Assembly: GCA_964609085.1 (NCBI GenBank)
Contig: CAZSRZ010000004.1
Span: forward strand, 34,565 to 98,564
Origin: JANPLG01 sp964609085
Lineage (GTDB): Bacteria > Armatimonadota > SYMT01
Reading direction: 5' to 3'
Length of the DNA: 64,000 nt
Position 1 is the stretch's first letter, and each line of letters starts with the position of its first letter. Positions 25,229 through 33,739 of the stretch are shown piece after piece. The translations under genes were made by a program, and so were the position numbers. Under the pieces are notes generated by a model. The model was not told where the DNA came from. It did no database searches and saw only the letters and a list, made by a program, of their open reading frames with translations.

Positions 25229-28200
25229 CAGCGGCCACGCTCGCTGAGGGCGCGGTAGTAGCGGTTGATGAGGTCCTCGTACTCGGCCGGTTTCTTCTCC
25301 TTGTAACTCTGTCGCAGCGCGTCCGTGGAACGGCCGTCGAGACCAGCGAAGCCACGGGCGTCCTCGTCAAAGCCGCCCTGAGCGCCGGTCGAGAGGCCCG
25401 TGCGCCGCTGCAGGCTGCGCATCGCGGGAGAGGAGCCCGACTGGGCCATTCCCGGCGACGGTGCCGAACCCTGCTGGCTGCCGGGCTGCCGACCCGCCTG
25501 TTGTTGCTGCTGCTGCTGCTGTTGCTGGCGCTGCTGCTGCTGTTGTTGTTGGCGGATGCGCGTGAGGGCTTCGTTCAGCCCCACGATCGCCTGAGAGATT
25601 TGCTCCTGTACGGCGTCCCCGGTGTTCTCCCGCTCTAGGCCCCGCTGGGCCTCCTTCATGTGGGCGCCTGCCTTCGTCACCTTCTGCGCGAGTGTTCGGT
25701 ACCGCTGCAGGGCCTGCGCGATCTGGTCCGCCTGTTGCTTGGCCTGGCGCTGCTGGCGGGTGGCCTCGTCAAGTTCAGTCTTCTGCTCCTCGGTGAGCGT
25801 TTCTCCTTCACGCCGACGGTTATCCAATTCCTCGGTGCGGGCGCGAATCGCCATTTCGGTGAACCGCAACAGCCGGACCTCCGCCAGCCGCTTCAGCAAC
25901 TCCATGTCGGGTTTGCCGCCACCGCCACCGCCGCCGCCGCCACCGCCCGCCTCGTCTTTGGTCGGATCATCGTCGTCACCAAGCGCTCGGCTGAGCTGCT
26001 CGAGGATGGTCTGGGCCCGTGCCTGAGAGCGACCGGTGGGGTTGTCCTTCGGATTGTTCTGCGTCAGTGCCTGCTGTGAGCGCTGCATCGACTGCCGGGC
26101 TTGCCCCGCGAACTGTTTCAGCAGGTCGCCCGGCAGGTCGGCTTCGACCTTCTGGGTCTCGCCTTCAATCTCTTGCTGCTGGCGAGCAAGGCGCTGCAGC
26201 GCTGCGTTGTCGTCCGAATCCGGACCCTTCTGACGTTGGGATTCGTCGATCCGCCGCGTGGCGTCCCTCACTGACTTCTGGCGTGAGGCCAGCTTGGTGA
26301 GTCGGTTGCGGAGCTCGGCGAAGGGATCCGCCTCCGCCTTTGCCTGCTGCATGGCCTGTTGAAGGCTCTGCATGGCGCGCTGCATCGACTCCATCGCTTG
26401 CTGCTGCTTCTTCTGCGCCTCGCCCTGCTGGCCCTTGTTCAGCTCCTGGCTGGCCTGGTTTTGCTGGTCCCCCGCCTGGTTGAGTTGCTTGGCCGCCTCG
26501 CCTGCGTCCGGAGATCGCCGCTCCAGCCGCTGCAGTTGCCGGGCAAGCTGGCGGACCTGCTCCTCCAACCGGCGCTGCTCGGCGGCGGCCGCTCGCTGCT
26601 GCTGCTGCGACATCGACTGCTGGGATTGGCGGCTCAGCCCCTGCTGCTGCTGCATCGCCTGGTTCAGTCGGTTCATCGCGGACTGGAGCTGTTGTTGCAA
26701 GCTGCGCTGATCCTGGTTTTGCGCATCTCGCAGTTGTTGCGCTGCCCGCTCAAGCTGCTTCGCCGCATTCTCTTGCTGGGTCCGCGCCTGCCCAAGGCTG
26801 TTCTGCTGGGTGTTTTGCGATGCCTGGCTCTGCTGCTCCGTGACCTGGCCCTGCTGGAGTTCCTGTGCTGTCTCTTGGGCCGCCTGGGCCTGTTCGGGTT
26901 TGGAACCCTCCAGGTTCTTGGCCGCACGCTGGAGATCCGACATCGCCTGGGTCGTGGCCTTCTGGACCGACTGCTGTGCGCGGGCCAACTCCTGCAGACG
27001 CTGGCGCTCTTGCGGATTCAACTCCCCTGCGGGTCGGCCCAGAGTTTGCGGGAGGGCCTGCTCTGTCTTGCGCTGAAGCCCGCGCTGCTGCTGGGCCAGT
27101 TGGTCAAACCGCTGTGCCAGTCGCTGCAGCTCGTTCGTGGCTTGAAGCTGCTCCTGGATCTTTCGCAGGTCCTCTTCGATCTTCTGCTGCTCTTGGGACG
27201 CCTGGCCGAGCTCGGCTCGGGCGCCCTTGGGATCGGCCTGCGCCTGGGACTGAGCGCTGCCCACGCGGTTGGCCGCCTGCGGCATCGCCTGTTGGCCCTG
27301 TCGCTGCAGCCCTGCAGCCGCCTGGCGCTGCTGCTCGGTCTCCCGAGCATCCGCGAGGCGGTTGGTTTCGCCCATCCGACCCAGTTCCGCCACGCGTCGC
27401 GCCAGGTCCTGGGACGTGGAAGCTGCGCCGCGCTGTCGATCTTCCGCCGCGCGAATTGCTTCGGGCTTCATCTTGTCCGTGGCCCGCTGGCGGTCGACAT
27501 CCGCCCGCGTGCCCTTTTGCTCTTGAATCAACTCGCGGAGCTGGAGCAGGATCTCCGCCCGCGACTCCTCATAGCGGCGGCGGGCTTCCGCTTCATCAAT
27601 GATGTGGAGCGCGAGGTCCGGGGTCTTTCCCAGGTGCGGGCCATTCAGATTGTCCCAGTCCTGGGCTTCGACACGATAGCGGATGGTGTCTCCCGGCCGC
27701 ACTCGGAGTTGGGTGATCTCCCAGATGCTCTCCAACTCCAGGGTCTTCCTGTTTCGCTCACCGACACCCACGGGGATGCTCTTCGCTGCCCTGCCGGCCA
27801 TGGTGTAGGGAAGTCGCACGGCACCGACGCCATAGTCGTCCCGAGCCGAGATCTTCAGGCGGACCGCCGCGTTCGGCGTCACATCCATGTCGCCAGTCGG
27901 CTCGTGAAGCTGCACTTCGGGGCTCTGGTCGACGATCGCCTTGATCGGGAATGTCTGCGGCGAGGGTGCCTGGAACCCGTCCGCATCACGCAGCTGGACA
28001 GAGTAGCTCCCCGGCTGGCCTACGGTGAGTTCTCCCCTCACGAGATCGCCATCCACGCTCCAGGCCATGGTCCCACGCGGGGGCACGGTTGCCTCCGCCG
28101 CCGAGAGCGGCTTGTTCGCCTTCAACTCCAGGCTCACCCGCGTGCCGACGGGTGCCGCGATTCCGCCGGACTCCACGTTAACGGTTGCCGCTGGGCGATC

Positions 28201-29073
28201 CATGTAGGCCGGATACTCCAGGCGCATCCGCGCACCGATGATCGCCGCCGGATCCACGGCGTCCGCGATCCCCTCGTCGGAACGGCCGTCACCGGCAACG
28301 GCGTAGTAGCGGATGTCATCCGTCAACCCGGCGATCCGGAACGTGAAATCGGCCCCGGCATCTCCACGGAGCACCACCCGGTTCCAGTGCCCCTGGCCGA
28401 TGCGGTAGTTGAGTGTTGCCTCGCTGACCGGCTTCTTCGACTGGTCCACGGTGATGGTGAACTCACTGCCCTTGAGAGTCTTCGTCCGCAAGGGGCTGAC
28501 CTGGACCTCCGTGTCCCGAAAAACCGGCTTGTTGGAGAGTCCCATCCGCTCTACGTAGCGGCCGAAGGCCGGTCCCGCGAAGAGGAGGTGCAGCACCACA
28601 AATCCCGCCACCATCGCGAACGCCGTGGCCGAGCGTCGGAGCCCATCCCTGGCGAACGCGGCCCGGAAGTCCAGGCCGCCGGCCACGGACTGCGCGTCCT
28701 TCTGGATGTCTTCCAGCAGGGCGGGCGAGAAGCCCTCAACGGAGCTGCTCGAAAACTCCACAGCGGAGAGTAATCGCTCCCGGAGGTGGGGGTAGCGGCG
28801 TTCGACTCGGGTTGCGACCGTTTCCGCCGAATGTCGGCTGAGGTAGGGCCGCAGCGCGAGAGCGATCAGCAAAGCCAGGAAAGCGACGCCGAGCAGCGTC
28901 CAGTAGCCCAGCCGGGCTTCGACGGAGAGGGGCGACGTGCGGTCGACGTAGAACCCCAGGGTGAAGAGGAAGACCACCGCACCTGTCGTCCAGAGCAGCC
29001 CCTCCCCGAGGATCAGCGCCCGCCAGTACTCGCGAGCATGCTCAATCTTGGTTCGAAGCGCCATCTGGGCCAT
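25228..29073 (-). CDS. Giant Gln-rich coiled-coil membrane protein, DUF4175/TIGR02302-like
   Basis: 1281 residues from the ATG at 29073 (AAGGAG 6 nt upstream). Two membrane helices lie at about 25-45 and 55-75 and another at about 150-170. Beta-sandwich stretches follow, with the DUF4175-type phrase RPGDTIRYRVEAQDWDN near residue 470. From about residue 520 to 1050 it is a very Gln-rich, Ala/Arg/Glu coiled coil. Then come an 11-Gly run (bases 25915-25947), a basic helical region and a poly-Gln tract of 7 and 10 Gln split by one Arg (25498-25551). The C terminus is GYxNRYYRALSERGR-like. It is the first gene of the MoxR cluster and coupled to the toroid gene. It probably spans periplasm and membrane as a scaffold. 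Confidence 0.8.
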   Translation of the reverse strand: MAQMALRTKIEHAREYWRALILGEGLLWTTGAVVFLFTLGFYVDRTSPLSVEARLGYWTLLGVAFLALLIALALRPYLSRHSAETVATRVERRYPHLRERLLSAVEFSSSSVEGFSPALLEDIQKDAQSVAGGLDFRAAFARDGLRRSATAFAMVAGFVVLHLLFAGPAFGRYVERMGLSNKPVFRDTEVQVSPLRTKTLKGSEFTITVDQSKKPVSEATLNYRIGQGHWNRVVLRGDAGADFTFRIAGLTDDIRYYAVAGDGRSDEGIADAVDPAAIIGARMRLEYPAYMDRPAATVNVESGGIAAPVGTRVSLELKANKPLSAAEATVPPRGTMAWSVDGDLVRGELTVGQPGSYSVQLRDADGFQAPSPQTFPIKAIVDQSPEVQLHEPTGDMDVTPNAAVRLKISARDDYGVGAVRLPYTMAGRAAKSIPVGVGERNRKTLELESIWEITQLRVRPGDTIRYRVEAQDWDNLNGPHLGKTPDLALHIIDEAEARRRYEESRAEILLQLRELIQEQKGTRADVDRQRATDKMKPEAIRAAEDRQRGAASTSQDLARRVAELGRMGETNRLADARETEQQRQAAAGLQRQGQQAMPQAANRVGSAQSQAQADPKGARAELGQASQEQQKIEEDLRKIQEQLQATNELQRLAQRFDQLAQQQRGLQRKTEQALPQTLGRPAGELNPQERQRLQELARAQQSVQKATTQAMSDLQRAAKNLEGSKPEQAQAAQETAQELQQGQVTEQQSQASQNTQQNSLGQARTQQENAAKQLERAAQQLRDAQNQDQRSLQQQLQSAMNRLNQAMQQQQGLSRQSQQSMSQQQQRAAAAEQRRLEEQVRQLARQLQRLERRSPDAGEAAKQLNQAGDQQNQASQELNKGQQGEAQKKQQQAMESMQRAMQSLQQAMQQAKAEADPFAELRNRLTKLASRQKSVRDATRRIDESQRQKGPDSDDNAALQRLARQQQEIEGETQKVEADLPGDLLKQFAGQARQSMQRSQQALTQNNPKDNPTGRSQARAQTILEQLSRALGDDDDPTKDEAGGGGGGGGGGGKPDMELLKRLAEVRLLRFTEMAIRARTEELDNRRREGETLTEEQKTELDEATRQQRQAKQQADQIAQALQRYRTLAQKVTKAGAHMKEAQRGLERENTGDAVQEQISQAIVGLNEALTRIRQQQQQQQRQQQQQQQQQQAGRQPGSQQGSAPSPGMAQSGSSPAMRSLQRRTGLSTGAQGGFDEDARGFAGLDGRSTDALRQSYKEKKPAEYEDLINRYYRALSERGR
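25498..25551. repeat. Poly-glutamine codon tract
   Basis: A run of CTG/TTG triplets on the plus strand encodes ten and then seven Gln on the minus strand, interrupted by one Arg codon. Mixed CAG/CAA usage suggests selection on the protein rather than pure triplet slippage. Confidence 0.85.
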
Positions 29074-29195
29074 GCCGGTCTCCTTCACGCAGCCATGCCG
29101 ACGGTACGCCGGAAGTACGGAGTAACGGGTTAGACGCTCCCGACTCCCTTAGGTTACGACCGGCATCGGGAGGCTGACGCACCCGCGGAGCATCT

Positions 29196-30941
29196 TCACC
29201 CCAATCTGGGAATCAACCCGGTCTGTGCGGCCCCCTGCAGGCTCAGCCATATCCCCAGTATCAGTACGACCACGCCGCTTACCAAAGGGAGCACCCGCAG
29301 GAGGGGAGTATCCCCGGCGAATCGCGCGAAGGCGTCCTTCGCGGTGACCATCACCACGCCGATGGCCATCAGCACGAGCGCCATGCCGACGCTGAATGCC
29401 GCGATGATCGCCAGGCCGATCCAAATGCTGCCCAGGTTGACCGCCGCCAACAAGATCGCGAGCGCATCGACACAGGGCACCATCCCGCCCGCGATCCCCA
29501 GCCCGACGACGCCGAACCGACCCAACCGTCCTGTCCGCTCACTCGCGGGGGACGCCCCGGCCTCGACTGGATGATCCCGGGGCGGCAGCCGGGTCGCTGC
29601 CGGCTCGGGCACCCCGCCGCTGACTGCGGCCTGAGCGGGTGATTCCTGGCGAGAATGGACCGCCTGCCCGGCGTGTTCATGGGAGTGGCCGTGCGCGGGA
29701 AGGCCATGGGCGTGACCGGCGCAGTCGTGGGCGTGGGAATCCGGCGTCCGCAATCCCAGATACACCTGCAGGGCGCGACGGGACATCCAGAACCCCATCA
29801 GCAACACCAACACCCCGGATAGGAACATCAGCCAGTTGGACACTACCTCTGCCCGGATGCTGGCGGTGAGCCAGATGCAGAGAAACCCCAGGACGTAGAC
29901 CGACAGCGTGTGGGTGATCGTCACAGTCAGTCCGAGCACCAGAGCGTCTCGCACGGTACCCCGGGAGCCGACGAGGTAGGCTGCGACCATCGTCTTCCCG
30001 TGTCCCGGTGCCAGCGCGTGCACCATGCCCGCCAGCACGGCGGCTGCCAGCCCCAGCAGGATCAGCCCTGGAGTGAGTTTCCTTCCGAGCAGCGCCTTCA
30101 GGCCATTCTCACCATGCTCGTGCCCGTCCGAACTGGTCGCTCCTCCCGAGGGAGCCGCGTACAGCACGGGGGAGTTGCCCGTAAAAATCGGCGCGTTTGC
30201 GAGGTCACCGTGCGGCGGAGGGCCCTGCCCGGGACCAGGCTCCGCCGGTGGTCGGTCCCCGGACAGGCCAAGACCCGGTAGCCGGGATCCCCCTCCCCGC
30301 ACTTCCGAACCGATGGGCCCGGCACCAGGCTGCCCCGGGTTCGTCGGCGCGAGGGCTGCCGCCGCAGTGCCCGGACCCAGGAAAAACTTGACCATCCGAC
30401 CGTTCTGCTCGACGGATGGCGGAGACACTTCTTCCCCGATTCCCTTGGTGACCGGGAGCGGGGTGACGGCGCTGTACTCGCGGAATGCACCATTGAGCAG
30501 CTCCACCGAACGCCGACCCGAACCGACTCCCAGGGGCGTCTTGAGCCGGATGACAATCGCCGTCTCGGGGAAACGACCGCCGAAGAAGACCTTTTCGACC
30601 GGAAACGTCCGATCCGCAACCTGCCACCGTCGCTTGCGGCCATCTATCCGCAGGCCCATGTCGGCGGCGACCAGCCCGGAGAAGACCTTCTCCTCGGCGG
30701 CGGAGATCACATGGTCGCCGTTCGTGTCGAGACGGGACCACATTGCCCGAGTCAAGAGCCCGCCCACTTCCAGCGCCACCTGCAGCGACAGTTCCCGCGG
30801 CCGTGCCTCGAACCAGAGGTAGTGATAGATGTTTGCCTCGTCGCCCGGGTGGGCGCCGGAGCGGGCAGCCGGAATGAGCAGTCCGGCGACGGCCAGCAGA
30901 CTGACGATGGAGAGGCGGGTTCGCACTAGTTGCAGCACCAT
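29196..30941 (-). CDS. NicO/RcnA-type Ni/Co exporter fused to an N-terminal exported domain
   Basis: 581 residues. A signal peptide ends at GAHPGD; an N-terminal domain (to about 280) contains a single EF-hand loop, LDTNGDHVISAAEE at 71-84. The C-terminal half is a NicO transporter. HALAPGHGKTMVAAYLVGSRGT is the H-x-x-x-P-x-H-x-K metal motif of the first helices, and GIAGGMVPCVDALAILLAA is the second signature. A His-rich cytoplasmic loop (HAHDCAGHAHGLPAHGHSHEH) sits between. The family moves Ni or Co, and the His loop supports metal handling. The N-terminal fusion is seen in other NicO proteins. A long Pro/Gly linker joins the halves. No metal regulator is adjacent, though a Fur-family gene lies at 1.7 kb. 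Confidence 0.85.
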   Translation of the reverse strand: MVLQLVRTRLSIVSLLAVAGLLIPAARSGAHPGDEANIYHYLWFEARPRELSLQVALEVGGLLTRAMWSRLDTNGDHVISAAEEKVFSGLVAADMGLRIDGRKRRWQVADRTFPVEKVFFGGRFPETAIVIRLKTPLGVGSGRRSVELLNGAFREYSAVTPLPVTKGIGEEVSPPSVEQNGRMVKFFLGPGTAAAALAPTNPGQPGAGPIGSEVRGGGSRLPGLGLSGDRPPAEPGPGQGPPPHGDLANAPIFTGNSPVLYAAPSGGATSSDGHEHGENGLKALLGRKLTPGLILLGLAAAVLAGMVHALAPGHGKTMVAAYLVGSRGTVRDALVLGLTVTITHTLSVYVLGFLCIWLTASIRAEVVSNWLMFLSGVLVLLMGFWMSRRALQVYLGLRTPDSHAHDCAGHAHGLPAHGHSHEHAGQAVHSRQESPAQAAVSGGVPEPAATRLPPRDHPVEAGASPASERTGRLGRFGVVGLGIAGGMVPCVDALAILLAAVNLGSIWIGLAIIAAFSVGMALVLMAIGVVMVTAKDAFARFAGDTPLLRVLPLVSGVVVLILGIWLSLQGAAQTGLIPRLG

Positions 30942-31101
30942 TGCATCTTGGGATGCCCTATTCTACAGAAACACCCGTCCAACACCAGCCCCCCGCCAAG
31001 CATCCTGCACCGGCGGAGACGCCGCCAGCCCCAATCGAACGATCTCTTTCAGAAACCTGCTCGGCTGGCACCGCCAGAAATATCAAACAATCGAGTGCGC
31101 T

Positions 31102-31118
31102 AACCCGGCACCCGGGTT
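31102..31118. promoter_or_regulatory. Palindrome overlapping the gyrB promoter
   Basis: The perfect 7-bp inverted repeat AACCCGG / CCGGGTT has a 3-nt centre, and its right arm overlaps the proposed -35 box. It could be an operator or the terminator of a short upstream transcript. Confidence 0.4.
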
Positions 31119-31146
31119 GTCTCTTCAGCCTCAAATGTGCTAAGAT
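31117..31146 (+). promoter_or_regulatory. Probable gyrB promoter
   Basis: TTGTCT (31117-31122), an 18-bp spacer and TAAGAT (31141-31146) are followed by a leader of about 45 nt before the ATG at 31197. Confidence 0.5.
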
Positions 31147-31196
31147 TGCACATCAGTCGGACGTCGTACTCACGCGGGTCCGCGCGAGGGGGGTTG

Positions 31197-33167
31197 ATGG
31201 AGACCGGCGAATACGGCGCAGCACAACTGACTGTCCTGAAGGGGCTGGAGGCCGTGCGTCACCGTCCCGCGATGTACATCGGGGACACCGACACGAGGGG
31301 CCTGCACCACCTGCTGGTCGAAGTGGTCGACAACTCCATTGACGAGGCGATGAGCGGCCATGCCCGCTCCATCGACGTGGTGCTCCACGCGGACAATAGC
31401 CTCTCGGTCACCGACGATGGCCGCGGAATTCCAGTCGACATCCATCCCGAGGAAGGCATCCCCGGGGTCACCCTCGCGTTGACGGTCCTCCACGCGGGCG
31501 GCAAGTTCGAGGGCCAGAACTACAAGTTCTCCGGGGGACTGCATGGCGTGGGCGTGTCGTGCGTCAACGCGCTGGCGGTCTGGCTCGAGGTCACCATCCG
31601 GCGTGACGGCAACATCTACTATCAGGCCTTCGAGCGCGGGGCACCCACCACGGAGCTGTTGGTCATCGGCCGGACGTCTCCGGACGACACCGGCACATGC
31701 GTGCGCTGGCTGGCGGACGACACCATCTTCAACAAGGTGGAGTACCACGACGAACGGATCGCGGGCCGCTTGCGCGACCTCTCCTACCTCACGCCAGGCG
31801 TGCGGCTCGGGTTCACCAATGAACTAAAGGGCACCACGCACATGTTCCTGCACGAGGGAGGGCTGTCGGCCTTCGTCGAGCATTTGAATATGGGCCGCGA
31901 GGTCACCCACAAGCCGGTCTCCATCCGCCGGGAGCGGGAGGAAGAAAGCGGCCCGGTCGAGATCGAAGTCGCGATCCAGTACAACGACAGCTATCAGACA
32001 AACATCCTCAGCTTCGCCAACAACATTAAGACGGCGGAGGGCGGTTTCCACGTGTCGGGCTTCCGCACGGCGCTCACCCGAGTGCTCAACCAGTTTGCGC
32101 GAAAGCTCGGCGTGCTGAAGGAGAAGGAGAGCAACTTCACCGGCGACGACGTGTTGGAAGGCCTCACGGCGGTGGTGTCGGTGAAGCTCCGCAACCCGCA
32201 GTTCGAAGGTCAGACCAAGGGAAAACTCGGCAACGCCGAGATCCAGGGGATTGCGAACTCCATCGTCGGTGAGGGGCTGACGGAGTTCCTGGAGCAGAAC
32301 CCGGCCGCTGCCAAGAAGATCCTGGACAAGGCTGCCTTCGCAGCCCGTACGCGGGAGGCGATCCGTAAGACGCAGGAGACCATGCGTCGAGCCAGCGCCC
32401 TCGACGGCGGCGGCATGCCCGGGAAGCTGAAGGACTGCATCGAAAAAGATCCCGCGCGATGCGAGCTCTTCCTCGTTGAGGGACAGTCCGCCGGCGGCTC
32501 CGCCCAGGCGGGTCGCGACCGCATCACGCAGGCCATCCTGCCGCTGCGAGGGAAGCCGTTGTGCGTCGAGAAGGCGCGGCTGGATAAAGCCCTCGACAAT
32601 GAGGAGATCAAGTCTCTGATCACCGCCATCGGCGCTGGGCTAGACGTACCGACCGGCCCCGAGGAGGAAGGCGCGGACGGAGAAAAGCAGAGTACCAGTA
32701 ACTTTGATCTGGGCCGGCTGCGCTACCATCGGGTCATCATCATGACCGACGCGGATGTCGACGGTGCCCATATCCGGACGCTGCTGCTCAATTTCTTCTA
32801 CCGGTACATGAAGCCGCTCGTGGAGTCGGGCCACGTCTTCCTTGCGCAGGCACCGCTTTACAAGATCAGCACCAACAACGGGAAGCACATCATGTACGCC
32901 TGGGATGACCTCGAGCTTGCCGCTCGGCAGAAGGAGATCCCCGGCCGCAACCCCCATGTCCAGCGGTTTAAGGGTCTGGGAGAAATGAATGCCGACGAGC
33001 TGGCGGACACGACCATGAAGCCGGACGCCCGGCGGCTGATGAGGATCACCGTCGAGGACGCCACAGAGGCCAGCCGGACCTTCAGCCTGCTCCTCGGGGA
33101 CAAGGTGGAGCCTCGGCGAGCCTTCATCGAAGCGCACGCCCGGGACGTGAAGAACCTGGACGTGTAG
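31197..33167 (+). CDS. gyrB: DNA gyrase subunit B
   Basis: ATPase subunit of type II topoisomerase. 656 residues from the ATG at 31197, preceded by GAGGGGGG; the frame extends upstream but lies in the promoter. The GHKL ATPase domain has VEVVDNSIDEAMSGHA, DDGRGIPVD and GLHGVGVSCVNAL. The transducer domain follows, then TOPRIM with LFLVEGQSAGGSAQAGRD and the metal-binding DADVDGAHI. The C-terminal QRFKGLGEMNADEL closes the subunit. It is a compact GyrB without the large insert of enterobacterial proteins. ParE is an alternative label, but the sequence and length favour GyrB. gyrA is not in the window. Confidence 0.95.
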   Translation: METGEYGAAQLTVLKGLEAVRHRPAMYIGDTDTRGLHHLLVEVVDNSIDEAMSGHARSIDVVLHADNSLSVTDDGRGIPVDIHPEEGIPGVTLALTVLHAGGKFEGQNYKFSGGLHGVGVSCVNALAVWLEVTIRRDGNIYYQAFERGAPTTELLVIGRTSPDDTGTCVRWLADDTIFNKVEYHDERIAGRLRDLSYLTPGVRLGFTNELKGTTHMFLHEGGLSAFVEHLNMGREVTHKPVSIRREREEESGPVEIEVAIQYNDSYQTNILSFANNIKTAEGGFHVSGFRTALTRVLNQFARKLGVLKEKESNFTGDDVLEGLTAVVSVKLRNPQFEGQTKGKLGNAEIQGIANSIVGEGLTEFLEQNPAAAKKILDKAAFAARTREAIRKTQETMRRASALDGGGMPGKLKDCIEKDPARCELFLVEGQSAGGSAQAGRDRITQAILPLRGKPLCVEKARLDKALDNEEIKSLITAIGAGLDVPTGPEEEGADGEKQSTSNFDLGRLRYHRVIIMTDADVDGAHIRTLLLNFFYRYMKPLVESGHVFLAQAPLYKISTNNGKHIMYAWDDLELAARQKEIPGRNPHVQRFKGLGEMNADELADTTMKPDARRLMRITVEDATEASRTFSLLLGDKVEPRRAFIEAHARDVKNLDV

Positions 33168-33206
33168 CCGCCCCGCAGCGCTCGTCACGCCTTCAGTCGG
33201 GGGGAT

Positions 33207-33353
33207 GGCCATGCGGGCGGAACGCCCGCGCACCCGGGTCTTCCCCGGCTTGTCGGAGGTCGGGGTCGCCCGTCCGGCGGGGCCATGCGGGCGGGACGCC
33301 CGCGCACCCAGGGATGGCTTCCAGGCCGGGACGCCCGCGCACCCAGGGACGGC
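33207..33353. repeat. Three copies of a palindromic intergenic repeat
   Basis: Units near 33207-33240, 33281-33318 and 33324-33353 share GGACGCCCGCGCACCCAGG-like sequence. In the second unit GCGGGCG and CGCCCGC pair around GGA. The third unit lacks the left arm. It fills the gap after gyrB and may act as a terminator or be a mobile palindromic element. No coding sense is visible. Confidence 0.7.
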
Positions 33354-33634
33354 TAGGGCTTGAACTCCTTCAGGAGCTTGTTGGCCCAATCACGCTGCTC
33401 TTGCTCGGTCTTGCCGCGCACGTAGCCGCCCTTTTTGAGTGTCTCGAGGGCCTTCTTCCCGACGTCGCTGAGGTCCTTCTCGCTCATGTCCTTCTTTTCC
33501 GGGCTGGTGTGGCACTTGGCGCACTGCAGCTTCGTGACTGGCGTGAACGGCTTGGATGCGTTCGCATTGCTGCCGCAAACGATCGACCCGCCGCAGATCG
33601 CGGCGATGAGGATGGCTCGGGTCAACCTGGACAT
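33353..33634 (-). CDS. Small exported c-type cytochrome
   Basis: 93 residues. A signal peptide ends around ANASK; a single haem-binding CAKCH lies at 38-42 in QCAKCHTSPEKKDMS. The remainder is Lys/Glu-rich helix (LSDVGKKALETLKKGG, QRDWANKLLKEF). The length and single CxxCH fit a mini mono-haem cytochrome or an electron-transfer domain. A distal ligand cannot be assigned, although Met50 is a candidate. It converges with gyrB and no redox partner is adjacent. Confidence 0.75.
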   Translation of the reverse strand: MSRLTRAILIAAICGGSIVCGSNANASKPFTPVTKLQCAKCHTSPEKKDMSEKDLSDVGKKALETLKKGGYVRGKTEQEQRDWANKLLKEFKP

Positions 33635-33739
33635 GAAGAACTCCTGAATGAACGGGCGAGGGCGAACCTCTCAGGCACTCGGCCGCTCGCCAGGCGTGGT
33701 CTCGTGGGCCACGCCGCGCGGACGCACTCGATCGGTTGG

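Noticed and set aside
25914..25950. CRISPR-like or microsatellite array
   Set aside because: It is a poly-Gly codon run within a protein-coding frame, not a spacer array.
26359..28773. 804-codon open frame on the plus strand
   Set aside because: Antisense to the Gln-rich gene; its Leu/Ala/Arg-rich sequence comes from reading CAG/CTG tracts on the other strand.
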